Shown: piece after piece, positions 1 through 9,200 of the stretch | How the letters are laid out: every line of letters begins with the position of its first letter | How positions within the stretch are numbered: the first letter of the stretch is position 1 | DNA from: Streptacidiphilus fuscans | GTDB taxonomy: Bacteria; Actinomycetota; Actinomycetes; Streptomycetales; Streptomycetaceae | Length of the DNA: 64,000 nt | Reading direction: 5' to 3' | Assembly (NCBI RefSeq): GCF_015690355.1 | Contig: NZ_JADPRT010000001.1 | Span: 186,001 to 250,000 of the forward strand | The notes under the pieces: generated by a model | The model's input: only the letters and a program-made list of their open reading frames with translations | Told to the model about the DNA's origin: nothing | Databases searched by the model: none | Position numbers and translations under genes: made by a program

Positions 1-1
1 G

Positions 2-1138
2 TTGGCGGACCGGCGCGGACGGCTGCTCGAAGTCCTGTGGGAGCAGTGCCTCGACCTCTCCCCGGGCGGCACCGGCGACCGGCTGCTGCTGCCCGGCCTC
101 ACCGATCCCGCCCAGGCCCCCGCGCTCGCGTACACCTGGGAGCCGCTCGCGCAGACCTGCCAGGCGCTGGACGCGTATGGCTGCGACGTCCTGGTGGACC
201 TCGGCCGCTCCGGCACGCACGGACCCTCGGCGGTGCTGGTGCAGCAGGCGGACGCCGTGGTGACGGTGCTGCGGACCACGCTGCGCGGGCTCAGCGCGAC
301 GCAGCCCCGGATCGCCACGCTGGCGGCGGACCTCGCGACGCAGGGCACCGGCGCGGACGCGCTCGGTCTGCTGCTGATCCAGGAGGGGCCGTACGCGTCG
401 GCGGAGGTCTCCCGGGCGCTCGGGGCCCCGGTCCTCGGTGTCCTGCCGCACGCTCCGCGCGAGGCGCGGGTCCTCTCCGACGGCGGGCAGACCTCGGACC
501 GGCGCTTCCAGCGCTCGGAGTTGATGCGCGCCGCGCGCTCGACGGCGGACGAGCTGCGGGCACTGGTCGCGCGCCGCCGGGTGCGGTTGCGGCCCGGAGG
601 TGGGTACGCGCCGGAGGCGGCGACTGCGGCTCCTCCGATTCCGCCGGTTCAGTCGGTGGTGGGAACTCCCATGGTGTCCATGCCTCCTACGGCTGCTCCG
701 GCTGGAGCGCGTCATGCGGCGCCGGAGTTCACCGCGCCGGTGGGGGAGCCTCTGGCGGCAGCGGCTCACGTGCCGGTACCGCCGCCCGCGCCGCAACCCG
801 CGTACCGTCCCGCACACGGGGCGGCCGCGGCGGCTGTGGCGGCGCACCCCAGCGGGCTGGTGACACCCGGCCAGGCGCTGCGGCTGCAGGCGGTGCAGCA
901 GACGTTCGTTCCCGACCTCGGAGCCGCCGGAACGGACGCAAACTCTCACCCTAAGCCTCAGGATGACGATTCGGCCTCCGCCCCCGCGCAGGACTGGTTC
1001 AACGCCCCTCCGTTGTCGGTCCACGCGCCCCGCCCGCCCGTGCCGCAGCCGGCCGTTCCGCAGCCGTTCCTGCCCGAAGGGGAGCCCGGCACCGCGCAGC
1101 CGCACGAGCCCGGGGAGGTGTCGGCCCATGTCCGTTGA
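2..1138 (+). CDS. CpaE/TadZ-like pilus ATPase, 5'-truncated by window edge
   Basis: The reading frame is open at the left edge, so the true start and the P-loop lie upstream and only the C-terminal part is visible. The first ~200 residues look like the end of a MinD/ParA-fold ATPase: a 'DVLVDLGRSG' strand, a 'ADAVVTVLRTT' strand and a 'GAPVLGVLPHAPREARVLSDG' segment. This matches CpaE/TadZ, which positions the Tad pilus machine at the cell pole or membrane. The remaining ~170 residues are a Pro/Ala-rich, probably disordered tail. The stop overlaps the cpaF start by 11 nt, so the two are translationally coupled. Assignment rests on the fold pattern plus the neighbouring cpaF-tadBC genes; other SIMIBI ATPases remain possible. 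Confidence 0.7.
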   Translation: MADRRGRLLEVLWEQCLDLSPGGTGDRLLLPGLTDPAQAPALAYTWEPLAQTCQALDAYGCDVLVDLGRSGTHGPSAVLVQQADAVVTVLRTTLRGLSATQPRIATLAADLATQGTGADALGLLLIQEGPYASAEVSRALGAPVLGVLPHAPREARVLSDGGQTSDRRFQRSELMRAARSTADELRALVARRRVRLRPGGGYAPEAATAAPPIPPVQSVVGTPMVSMPPTAAPAGARHAAPEFTAPVGEPLAAAAHVPVPPPAPQPAYRPAHGAAAAAVAAHPSGLVTPGQALRLQAVQQTFVPDLGAAGTDANSHPKPQDDDSASAPAQDWFNAPPLSVHAPRPPVPQPAVPQPFLPEGEPGTAQPHEPGEVSAHVR

Positions 1139-2768
1139 GTCGCTGAACCAGCCGATGCCGCGTCAGCAGTTGCCCGAGCGGTCCGCGAACGCACAGCCGA
1201 ACGGACACCTGAACGACCAGCCGAACGGCCCGTTCAACGGCCCCGTCGGTCACCAGCCGTCGCAGTCGCCCAACCTCCTGTTCGGCGCCGTCGTCGACGC
1301 CAGGGTCGCGCAGGAGCTCAAGCGTCAGGTCGCCGCCGAACTGCACGAGCAGCTCAGCGCCTCGGCCGACGCCGCGAGCGCCGACCCCGCCGGGCGTCGG
1401 CAGCGCGGGCGGGCGCTGATCGAGGACGCCGTCGCCCGCTGGTCGGACGCCTACGCCGTCGCCCACGGTGTCACGCCCACGCGGGAGCAGGACCGGGCGT
1501 TGGCGGAGGTGGTCTTCGACCTGCTCTTCCGCGCCGGTCGGCTGCAGCCCTACCTGGACGACCCGGAGATCGAGAACATCCTGATCAACGGCTACGACGA
1601 CGTCTGGATCTCGCGCGCGCACCAGCCGCTCCGCCAGGTCCCGCCGATCGCCGACAGCGACGAGGAACTGGTCGAGCTGCTCCAGGACCTGGCCCGGCGT
1701 CACGGCGGCGGCGAACGGTCGCTGTCGACGGCCACGCCGACGCTCGCGCTCCGGCTCGAGGGCGGCATGCGGCTCCAGGCGATGACGCACGTGACCCCGC
1801 GCCCGTACGTGGCGATCCGCCGCCACCGCGTCCAGAACGCGACGCTGGGCGACCTGGTCCAGCTCGGCACGGTCGACTCGACCATCGCCGCGTTCCTGGC
1901 GGCGGCGATCCGGGCGCGGAAGAACGTGATGATCACCGGCACCCAGGGCGTCGGCAAGACCAGCCTGCTGCGCGCGATGGCGGGCGAGATCCCGCCGGAC
2001 GAGCGGGTCGGCACGCTGGAGTCGGAGTTCGAGCTCTGGCTGCACACCCTTGGCCATCTGAAGCAGGTCGTGCCGATGGAGGCCCGCGAGGGCAACGGCG
2101 AGCGGATCGACGGACGCGTCGCGGGCGAGGTCTCGATCGGCGAACTGATCCCTGCCGCACTGCGGATGACGCTGAGCCGGATCATCGTCGGCGAGGTCCG
2201 CTCCAGTGAGGTGGTGCCGATGCTGCGGGTGATGACCAACGGCGAGGGCGGCTCGATGTGCACGCTGCACGCCCGTACCCCGCACATGGTGGTCGACCGC
2301 ATCGCCGAACTCTGCCTGGAGTACGGGGCGCAGATGACCGACCAGCTCGCCTACCGGCTCACCGCCAACGCGCTGGACTTCGTGGTGCACGTGACGATGC
2401 TCGACGAGACCGGCATCGGCGGGAAGCGCCACCGGTTCGTCTCCCACGTCCTGGAGGTCACCGGCCTTGGCGAGCAGGGACGCCCCGCGCTGAACACCGT
2501 CTTCGGTCCGCGTCAGGGCGGCGTCGACGCGCAGGGGCGGCAGATCTGGCCCGAGCCGCGTGGCGTTCCGCAGACGCTGCCCTCCTGCCTGGACGACCTG
2601 CGCCGCTCCGGATTCGACGCCTCGCTGCTGCGCAACCCCTACGGGACCTGGGCGGCCCCGCTCGGCCTGCGGATCGGCGGCGGCCAGGGCGGACACGGCG
2701 GCCAGGGCGGCCATGCTGACGGTTCGTCAGAGGGTCGCGACGGCGGCGGAGTCGGAGGAGCGCTGTGA
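1128..2768 (+). CDS. cpaF: CpaF/TadA-type secretion ATPase
   Basis: A 546-residue hexameric traffic ATPase of the type II/IV secretion superfamily that powers Tad/Flp pilus assembly at the inner face of the membrane. Visible motifs are Walker A 'GTQGVGKTS' near residue 271, an Asp-box/Walker B region 'SRIIVGEVRSSEV' near 350, and a His-box 'MCTLHARTPH' near 378. The N-terminal ~60 residues are Gln/Asn/Pro-rich, and the last ~30 are a Gly/His-rich low-complexity tail with a repeated GGQGGH unit. The ATG at 1128 was chosen because a GGGGAGG ribosome site lies just upstream and the start overlaps the end of the CpaE-like gene. An in-frame extension to 963 would run through arginine-rich out-of-frame sequence and is unlikely. 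Confidence 0.92.
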   Translation: MSVESLNQPMPRQQLPERSANAQPNGHLNDQPNGPFNGPVGHQPSQSPNLLFGAVVDARVAQELKRQVAAELHEQLSASADAASADPAGRRQRGRALIEDAVARWSDAYAVAHGVTPTREQDRALAEVVFDLLFRAGRLQPYLDDPEIENILINGYDDVWISRAHQPLRQVPPIADSDEELVELLQDLARRHGGGERSLSTATPTLALRLEGGMRLQAMTHVTPRPYVAIRRHRVQNATLGDLVQLGTVDSTIAAFLAAAIRARKNVMITGTQGVGKTSLLRAMAGEIPPDERVGTLESEFELWLHTLGHLKQVVPMEAREGNGERIDGRVAGEVSIGELIPAALRMTLSRIIVGEVRSSEVVPMLRVMTNGEGGSMCTLHARTPHMVVDRIAELCLEYGAQMTDQLAYRLTANALDFVVHVTMLDETGIGGKRHRFVSHVLEVTGLGEQGRPALNTVFGPRQGGVDAQGRQIWPEPRGVPQTLPSCLDDLRRSGFDASLLRNPYGTWAAPLGLRIGGGQGGHGGQGGHADGSSEGRDGGGVGGAL

Positions 2769-3709
2769 GCGTGCTGCTCTGGGCCGGCTGCGGCGTGCTG
2801 CTCTGCGGCGGGCTGGTGGCGCTGATCGTCTTCGCGCGCGGAAGCGACCTGCCGCCTGTCGCCGAACTCGACGCCGAGCGCCACCGGTTCCGGCCGACCG
2901 GACTCGCCGGGGTGCGGGGTCGCGTCCAACTCGTGGTCGCCGTCGGCGGAGCGGCGCTCGGCTGGGTGCTGACCGGTTACGTGGTGGCGCTCGTCATCGT
3001 GCCGATGCTGGCCTTCGGCCTGCCGTGGCTGCTCGCCGCGACCATGCCCAGGACCGAGGCGATCGACCGACTGGAGGCGCTGGCCGAGTGGACCCAGCGG
3101 CTCTCCGACGTGCTGCTGCTCGGCGTCGGCATGGAACAGGCCCTGATCGGCAGTCTGCGCACCGCGCCCGAGGCGCTGGAGAAGGAGATCGCCGACCTGG
3201 TCGGCCGGATCCAGTCACGGATGAACCCGGAGGAGGCGCTGCGCCACCTCGGCGACCGGCTCGGTGACGCGACGTCGGACAAGGTCCTGGCCGCGCTGCT
3301 GCTCCGGGTCAACGACCGTGGCCCCGGCCTCTCCCGGGCGCTCTCCGACCTGGCCGACTCGGTCCGCGAGGAGGTCCGGCAGCGCCGCGTCATCGAGGCC
3401 GACCGGGCCAAGCACCGGGCGACCGTGCGGTGGCTGGTGCTGATCCTGCTGGGCGCGGCCGTCGTGATGTCGCTCAACGCCTCCTACGTCGCCCCGTACG
3501 GGACGCCGCTCGGGCAGGCGGTGCTGACCGCCGTCGTCTTCTGCGTCGTCGCCGTCGTCGGCTGGATGGCCCGGATGACGCTGCACCGGCCCGTGCCACG
3601 GTTCCTGGAGGCGGACCGCCGCAGCCGCGTCTCCACCCGGGAGTTCCTGCGCGGGGACGGCGCCGACGAGTCCGACACGGCCCACGTGGGTTCCGGGGAG
3701 GCACGATGA
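2765..3709 (+). CDS. tadB: TadB-like inner-membrane pilus assembly protein
   Basis: A 314-residue integral membrane protein with a type II secretion system F (T2SSF) domain. Hydrophobic segments lie at about residues 3-25, 58-95, 222-243 and 253-275, with the cytoplasmic four-helix region ('LAEWTQRLSDVLLLGVGMEQAL') between them. TadB and TadC form the platform on which CpaF acts. The GTG start overlaps the cpaF stop in a GTGA arrangement, so the genes are translationally coupled. The C-terminus overlaps tadC in the same way. Confidence 0.88.
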   Translation: MSVLLWAGCGVLLCGGLVALIVFARGSDLPPVAELDAERHRFRPTGLAGVRGRVQLVVAVGGAALGWVLTGYVVALVIVPMLAFGLPWLLAATMPRTEAIDRLEALAEWTQRLSDVLLLGVGMEQALIGSLRTAPEALEKEIADLVGRIQSRMNPEEALRHLGDRLGDATSDKVLAALLLRVNDRGPGLSRALSDLADSVREEVRQRRVIEADRAKHRATVRWLVLILLGAAVVMSLNASYVAPYGTPLGQAVLTAVVFCVVAVVGWMARMTLHRPVPRFLEADRRSRVSTREFLRGDGADESDTAHVGSGEAR

Positions 3710-4617
3710 TCACGTGGCTGGTGGTGCTCGGCGGCGCGCTCGGCCTCGGGCTGGCGCTGCTGATCGCCGAACTGCGGCCCGCGCCGCCGCATCTGGAGAC
3801 GGCCCTGAACCGGCTCAACCCCGGCCCCACCGCGCCGATCCGGCTCGGCGAGGCGGTGCCCGACTTCGGCGTCATCACCGCCGAGCCCGGCGTCCTCGAC
3901 GGCCTGGGCCGCAGGCTGCGCGGTCTCGGCGTGCTCAGCGGGCTGACCCTCCCCGAGCGGGACCTGGCCCTGGTCGGGCGGACCCCGGAACGCCATCTGG
4001 CGCAGAAGCTGATCAGCTCCCTGGTCGGGATGCTGGCCTTCCCCTACGTCGTCGTCATCGCCCAACTGCTCGGCCACCCACTGCCGTTCGTCGTACCGGC
4101 GCTCGCGTCCCTCGGTCTCGGCGCGGTGATGTGGTTCCTGCCCGACCTGCTGCTGCGCAGTCAGGCGGACGAGGCCCGGATCGACTTCCTGCACGCCGTC
4201 GCCGCCTACCTGGAGCTCGTCGCGCTGGAGCGCGCCGCCGACCGGGGACCGGCCGAGTCCCTGGAGCGCGCCGCACAGGTCGGACGCGGTCCCGTCATCC
4301 GGCGGATCGCGCAGGCGATGGAGCTCGCCTCGCTGCAACGCCGCCCTCCCTGGGACGGCTTGGCGGACCTGGCCACCGAACTCGGCCTGACACCGCTGCA
4401 GGACCTCGCCGACACGATGCGGCTGTCCGGCACCGACGGCACCGCCGTCTACAAGACGCTGCGCGCCCGGGCCGCCAACCTGCGCTCCGAGCTGCTCTCC
4501 GACGAACTCGCCAAGGCCAACGTCGTCAGCGAACGCATGGTCGTTCCGGGCACGGCCCTGGTCATGCTCTTCACCGCCCTGGTCGGCTTCCCGGCCCTCT
4601 ATCGCATGCTCCACTGA
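3706..4617 (+). CDS. tadC: TadC-like inner-membrane pilus assembly protein
   Basis: A 303-residue second T2SSF-domain membrane protein. It has an N-terminal transmembrane helix ('MITWLVVLGGALGLGLALLIAE'), a central hydrophobic pair around residues 105-145 and a C-terminal helix ('VPGTALVMLFTALVGFPALY'). The cytoplasmic part has the usual TadC layout ('DFLHAVAAYLELVALERAADRG'). The ATG at 3706 overlaps the tadB TGA. About 100 nt without a gene separate it from the pilin, longer than other gaps in this operon, which may let the pilin be made at a different level. Confidence 0.86.
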   Translation: MITWLVVLGGALGLGLALLIAELRPAPPHLETALNRLNPGPTAPIRLGEAVPDFGVITAEPGVLDGLGRRLRGLGVLSGLTLPERDLALVGRTPERHLAQKLISSLVGMLAFPYVVVIAQLLGHPLPFVVPALASLGLGAVMWFLPDLLLRSQADEARIDFLHAVAAYLELVALERAADRGPAESLERAAQVGRGPVIRRIAQAMELASLQRRPPWDGLADLATELGLTPLQDLADTMRLSGTDGTAVYKTLRARAANLRSELLSDELAKANVVSERMVVPGTALVMLFTALVGFPALYRMLH

Positions 4618-4718
4618 TCGGTTCGCACCGCTGCCCGACCCGCACCACTGCTCGACCCGCACCGCTGCTCGACCCGCACCGCCCGCACCACCCCGAGAAG
4701 ATCACGAAGGAGTACGTC

Positions 4719-4970
4719 ATGTCCCGCGAACGTCGTCGTCCCACCGCGCCGCCCACGTCCGAACGACCCGACGTGCCCGCCGCGTTGCTTCCTGTCGTGA
4801 TGGCCGTGACCTTCCTGCGCGGACGCGCCGAGAAGGCGCGGCAGACCGAGGACCTGGGCGCGCTCAGCTTCGAGCTGGTGCTGCTGGCCATCGGGCTGAT
4901 CGTGGTCGCGACCACCGTGATCGGCGTGCTGATTGCCGCGATCAACAACAAGGCCAGCAGCCTCAAGTGA
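4719..4970 (+). CDS. Flp-like type IVb pilin precursor
   Basis: An 83-residue small protein with one long hydrophobic helix (about residues 53-75) immediately after the sequence 'LGALSFELVLLAIGL'. A Gly followed by four residues and Glu (G47, E52) is the canonical prepilin peptidase site, with Glu at +5. This fits a Flp/Fap-type major pilin and its location after tadC. The start is set by a strong AAGGAG seven nt upstream of the ATG; it gives an unusually long leader of 47 residues, and an internal Met28 would give a more ordinary 20-residue leader. The TGA overlaps the GTG of the next gene. No prepilin peptidase (TadV/CpaA) is in this window. Confidence 0.72.
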   Translation: MSRERRRPTAPPTSERPDVPAALLPVVMAVTFLRGRAEKARQTEDLGALSFELVLLAIGLIVVATTVIGVLIAAINNKASSLK

Positions 4971-5356
4971 GGCGGGCCGATCGCGGCTCGCTCTCCGTGG
5001 AACTGGTCTTCCTCTTTCCCGTCGTGCTGTTGATGGTCTTCCTGGTCGTGCAGGGGGCGTGCTGGTGGTACGACCGCCAGGTCGCCCTCAGCGCGGCCCG
5101 CGAGGGCGCGGCCATCGCCGCCGACAGCCAGAAGGGCGGCCAGGAACCCGTGGCCGCCGCCGTGGACTTCGTCGACGCCAACGCCCTGCTGGGCGGTGGT
5201 GCCGCAGCCGTCCCCACGACCACCGACAACGACACGAAGGTCACCATGACTGTCACCGTGCGAGTGAACTCGCTGCTGGGTCCCGTGTGGGGCGGCCCGG
5301 ACATCACGGTGACGGCGACCGTCCCCGTCGAGCGGTTCGTGGGGGTCGGGCAGTGA
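4967..5356 (+). CDS. TadE-like pseudopilin
   Basis: A 129-residue protein starting at a GTG that overlaps the pilin stop. The N-terminus 'RADRGSLSVELVFLFPVVLLMVFLV' is a TadE-type signal: Gly, four residues, Glu, then a transmembrane helix. The remainder is a small extracytoplasmic domain ('CWWYDRQVALSAAREGAAIAADS') typical of TadE/Rv3655c-like proteins. TadE-family minor pilins are processed by the prepilin peptidase and are needed for Flp pilus assembly. It overlaps the following gene by 4 nt (GTGA). Confidence 0.78.
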   Translation: MRRADRGSLSVELVFLFPVVLLMVFLVVQGACWWYDRQVALSAAREGAAIAADSQKGGQEPVAAAVDFVDANALLGGGAAAVPTTTDNDTKVTMTVTVRVNSLLGPVWGGPDITVTATVPVERFVGVGQ

Positions 5357-5769
5357 GGACACTGGCTGTCGGGGACCGGGGCTCGCTGTCGCTGGAGGCC
5401 GTGCTGCTGATGCCGGTCGTGACGGCGTTCTTCCTCTTCGCCGTCGCGGCCGGGATCAGGGAGCAGGACCAGGGCACCTTCGATCTCGCCGTGCAGGCCG
5501 CGGCGCGGGCCGCCTCGCTGGACCGGAACCCCGGCGACGCCGTCAACGCCGCCACCACCGCGGCCGACACCGTGCTGCAGAGCGAGGACCTCCAGTGCTC
5601 GAACCTCCAGGTCGCGCCGCCGGTACGGCAGACCGGGACCTACGACGACTACCTGACGGTGACGGCCAGTTGCGACCTGAGCCTGGATGTCGGCCTCCCC
5701 TTTCCGATCACGACGACGGTGACCAGCGACTTCGCGTCGGTCGTCGACACCTACCGCGGGCAGGGGTAG
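5353..5769 (+). CDS. TadE/TadF-like pseudopilin
   Basis: A 138-residue protein translated from a GTG overlapping the previous stop. The N-terminal 'VGDRGSLSLEAVLLMPVVTAFFLFA' again carries Gly-x4-Glu before a hydrophobic helix, so it is a probable substrate of the same prepilin peptidase. Downstream lies a small extracytoplasmic domain with two Cys residues ('EDLQCSNLQV', 'TASCDLSLDV') that could form a disulfide. It is a paralogue of the gene before it, and the pair resembles TadE plus TadF. The next gene begins 8 nt downstream. Confidence 0.75.
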   Translation: MRTLAVGDRGSLSLEAVLLMPVVTAFFLFAVAAGIREQDQGTFDLAVQAAARAASLDRNPGDAVNAATTAADTVLQSEDLQCSNLQVAPPVRQTGTYDDYLTVTASCDLSLDVGLPFPITTTVTSDFASVVDTYRGQG

Positions 5770-5777
5770 CCGGGCGG

Positions 5778-6233
5778 ATGTCGGAGCAGGCGCGGATGTC
5801 GGAACAGACGAGGGCGCGGGACCAAGGGTCGCTGTCGCTGTTCTTCCTCGGGATCGCCCTGGGGTTCCTGGCGTTGACCGGTCTGGTGCTGGACGGAGGA
5901 GGCAAGGTGCTCACCGAGGAAAGGGCGGACGCCGTCGCGCGTGAGGCGGCCCGTGCCGCGTGCGAGCAGATCGACGTCAACGCCGTCCTCGGCGGGACGT
6001 ACCAGATCGACCGGACGCGGGCGGCCGAGGCGTCGGCGGAGTATCTGGGCAGGGCGGGGATGGACGGCTCGCCGCCGCAGTTCCCGGCCGGGGCGTGCTC
6101 GGTCGCGGTCACCACCACGTACCGGACGAAACTGCTCGGGCTGATCGGCATCGATCAGATCACGGTCACCGGCCACGGCACCGCGGTGGCCTTCTACGGC
6201 ATCACGGGTCCGGAAGGTTCGGTGGGGAACTGA
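5778..6233 (+). CDS. TadG/pilus-assembly-like membrane protein with altered prepilin motif
   Basis: A 151-residue protein. The N-terminal 'RDQGSLSLFFLGIALGFLALTGLVLDGGG' has the same GSLSL start as its neighbours, but Phe replaces Glu at +5. The hydrophobic helix is followed by 'GGGKVLTEERADAVAREAARAACEQ', the helical start seen in TadG/RsaF-type proteins. Two nearly repeated in-frame starts exist (MSEQARMSEQT); the first ATG (5778) is used here and the second (5796) is possible. The final TGA overlaps the ATG of the LysM-BTAD gene (TGATG). If the Glu loss is real, the protein may be inserted without normal N-methylation or remain uncleaved. Confidence 0.7.
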   Translation: MSEQARMSEQTRARDQGSLSLFFLGIALGFLALTGLVLDGGGKVLTEERADAVAREAARAACEQIDVNAVLGGTYQIDRTRAAEASAEYLGRAGMDGSPPQFPAGACSVAVTTTYRTKLLGLIGIDQITVTGHGTAVAFYGITGPEGSVGN

Positions 6234-9200
6234 TGCTCCGCAACGTCGTCCGCGCGTTCCTCGCGTGCGTCACGCTGCTCGTGCTGATGATCGGCCTTCC
6301 GGTCGTGCTCGGCTTCGGCACGGTGACGGTCGTCCACGACGCCCGCCCGGCGGGCGGGCTGGCGGGCCTGCTGACCTCGGGGGACCAAGGAAACCTTTTC
6401 CTTTGGGTGTTGGTGCTGGTCGGCTGGGTCGCCTGGCTCTCCCTGGCGATCTCGCTGCTGGTCGAGATCCCCGCGCAGCTGCGCGGACGGGTGCCGCGCC
6501 GACTGCCCACGCTGGGCTGGAGCCAGCGGCTGGCGGGCGGTCTGGTCGGCGCGATCCTCTCGCTGCTGCCGGTCGCCGGCACGGCACTTGCGGCCGCCCC
6601 CGCGCCACAGCTCGCGATCACTGCGCCGCACCTGCCACAGGCAGCCGGGACGGCGGGAGCGGCCGTGGCCGCGAATGCCGCCGGAGGCGGGTCCGCAGGG
6701 GCCAAGTACGCGTCGGTCTCGGAGCCGCACGGGGCGGGCGCGGCCGCGGACGCCACAACCGGCCAGGGCGGGCGGGTCAGTTACACCGTCCGCTCGACCA
6801 GACCCGCCGAGAGCCTGTGGAGCATCGCGGACCAGATGCTCGGGTCCGGCGAGCGCTGGCGCGAGATCGCCGCGCTCAACGAGGGCCGGGTGATGGACGC
6901 CGAACACCGCGTCTTCGACGCGGAGCGCCCGATCCAGCCCGGCTGGGTGCTGCTGCTCCCGTCCGACGCGAAGCTGCCGAGCGGCGGCGACGCGAGCGCG
7001 ACGGCCGACCACGCGCCCGCGCAGCCGGTCGAGGTGACGGTCCGTCCGGGCGACACCCTCTCCGGGATCGCCGAGACCACCATGGGCACGGCCTCGGACT
7101 GGCCGAAGCTCTTCGCCGCGAACCGCGGCGTCGCGGCCCCCGACGGGGACCGTCTGACGGACCCGAACCTGATCGAGCCGGGGATGCGCCTCACCGTCCC
7201 CGGGGCGAGCGCACTGGGCGGCGGCGGTTCGAGCTCCGGGACCACGACGGCGCCGACACCGCCCCCCGCACCGACACCAGCTCCCAAGCCGCCTGTGACG
7301 ACGACGCCTGCAACCCCGCCCGTCACGGAGACGCCGACGCCGACCCCGACCGAGTCGGCCACGTCCGCACCGAGCTCGGCTCCGACGTCCGCTGCGCCGA
7401 CCGCCTCCGCGCCGACCACCTCCGCGCCTGCCGGGACGCCCGAGGGCGTCCCGCACGCGACCGCCTCGCAGTCCCCGGAGGAGTTCGCGCTGGCGTCCGG
7501 GACCAGCGTGCTGGGCGCGGTCGTCCTGGGCGCGGTCGCGCTGCGTCGCTCCCGCAGGCGGAACGGGCCGCCGAGGCAGGGTCAGCACCGGACGCCGCGC
7601 GGGCCTCGCCCGACTCCTCCGATCGACCCGGAGTCGCGGAGCGCCGCGCATCTGACGCCGGTCCCCATGCCGCTGCCCCCGGCCCTCTCCGGCTCTCCGC
7701 AGCAGACTGCGGCGGCGGCTCCTGCCACCGCCCCGGCCCCGGCCGCCGTGCCGCGCCTCGGCGGACAGGCCGGGCGCGACCTCGATCTGCTCGGCCGCGC
7801 GTTGCGCAGCATGGCCCGCAACGTCGCCCGGGAGGGCCGTCGGCTGCCGCCGCTCAACGTGGTCCGGCTGACGCCCGCGCACACCGTCGAGCTGCACCTG
7901 GCCGCGCCCGCGCCGCCCGTCGCGCCGTTCCGCGCCGCGCACGCCTCGACGGTGTGGTGGTGCACCGCCGACGCCCCCGGACTGCTCGGGCCCGAGGCGG
8001 CGGCCGTGGTGCCCTCGCCGTACCCCGCGCTGGTCAGCCTGGGGGAGACGAACGACGGGGCCACGGTGCTGGTCGACCTGGAGGCCATCCGGCTGCTGCA
8101 CATCTCCGGCGAACCGGAGGACGTCTCCCGGGTGCTGCGGACGCTGGCACTGGAGCTCACCTTCACCCCGCTCGCCGACCGCGTCGGCGTCCATGTCGTG
8201 GGCGTGGCTGCCGAGTTGGCTGCGGTGGCCGACGACCGGCTGGTCGTGCACCAGGACTTGGAACACGCCGTCGCCGCGCTGCAACAGCGTGACGCCGCCG
8301 TCCGGTCCGCCCTGGTCGAGGCCCAGGCGGCGACCCCGCGCGAGGCCCGCAGCCGCGGCATCGGCGGGGACGAATGGGCGCCCGAGGTGGTCCTCTGCGC
8401 GGGCTACCCGACCGGCACGACGCCGGAGGCGCTCGGGCGGCTCCTCGACTCCCGCCCACGCGGCAGCGTCGCCGTGGTGACCGCCGCGCCGCCGTCCGGC
8501 ACCGGCCCGGTGGCGCGCTGGACCCTGCCCGCATCCGGCTCCGGCGTGGTGCCGGGACTGGAGATGGACCTGACCCTCCAGCGGCTCGACGACGAGTCCT
8601 ACGACCGCTGGCTGCGCCTCCTCGGCGCGAACGTGGTCGATCCCGCACCCGCCGCCCCCGAACCGAGCTGGCCCGAGGACGCGTTCGCGGACCTCTTCGA
8701 CGCCTTCGACGACATGGGGGACTCCGGGGCATTCGGGGCCTCCCACGACGCGCCGGATACGTCGGAGACCGACGACAGCGCGCGGCGTTCCAGCGTGTGG
8801 AGCAGGCGTGACGTCGTCCCACCGCCGCGCGTATCCGACGCGACGCCCCCGGACCCGCGCCTCGAACACCGCCTCGACCCGATCGATCCGGTCGACCCGG
8901 TAGAGCTGCCTGACCGGCCCGACCCGCTCGACAAGTCGACCGGCGGTTCGAGCATCTTCTCCGTCGACGCGGCACGCTCCAGCCGATCCTCCGTCACCGA
9001 ACCAGCCCTGCCCGGCGCGGCGGTGGTTCTCCCCGACCCGCCGGGCTCGCTCGTTCCGGCGACGCAGGGACGGCTGCCGAACGACCCGTGGATCCTCGCC
9101 CTGCTCGCCACGCCGCCGACCCCGGCCTCGCCCGCGCATCCGCAGCTGCGGCTGCTCGGCCCCGTCGAACTGGTCGGCGCGGCCGGGCCGGTGGAGCCGG

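Noticed and set aside
999-2714. 571-codon frame antisense to cpaF
   Set aside because: Same GC shadow effect; cpaF has clear Walker and His-box motifs on the + strand.
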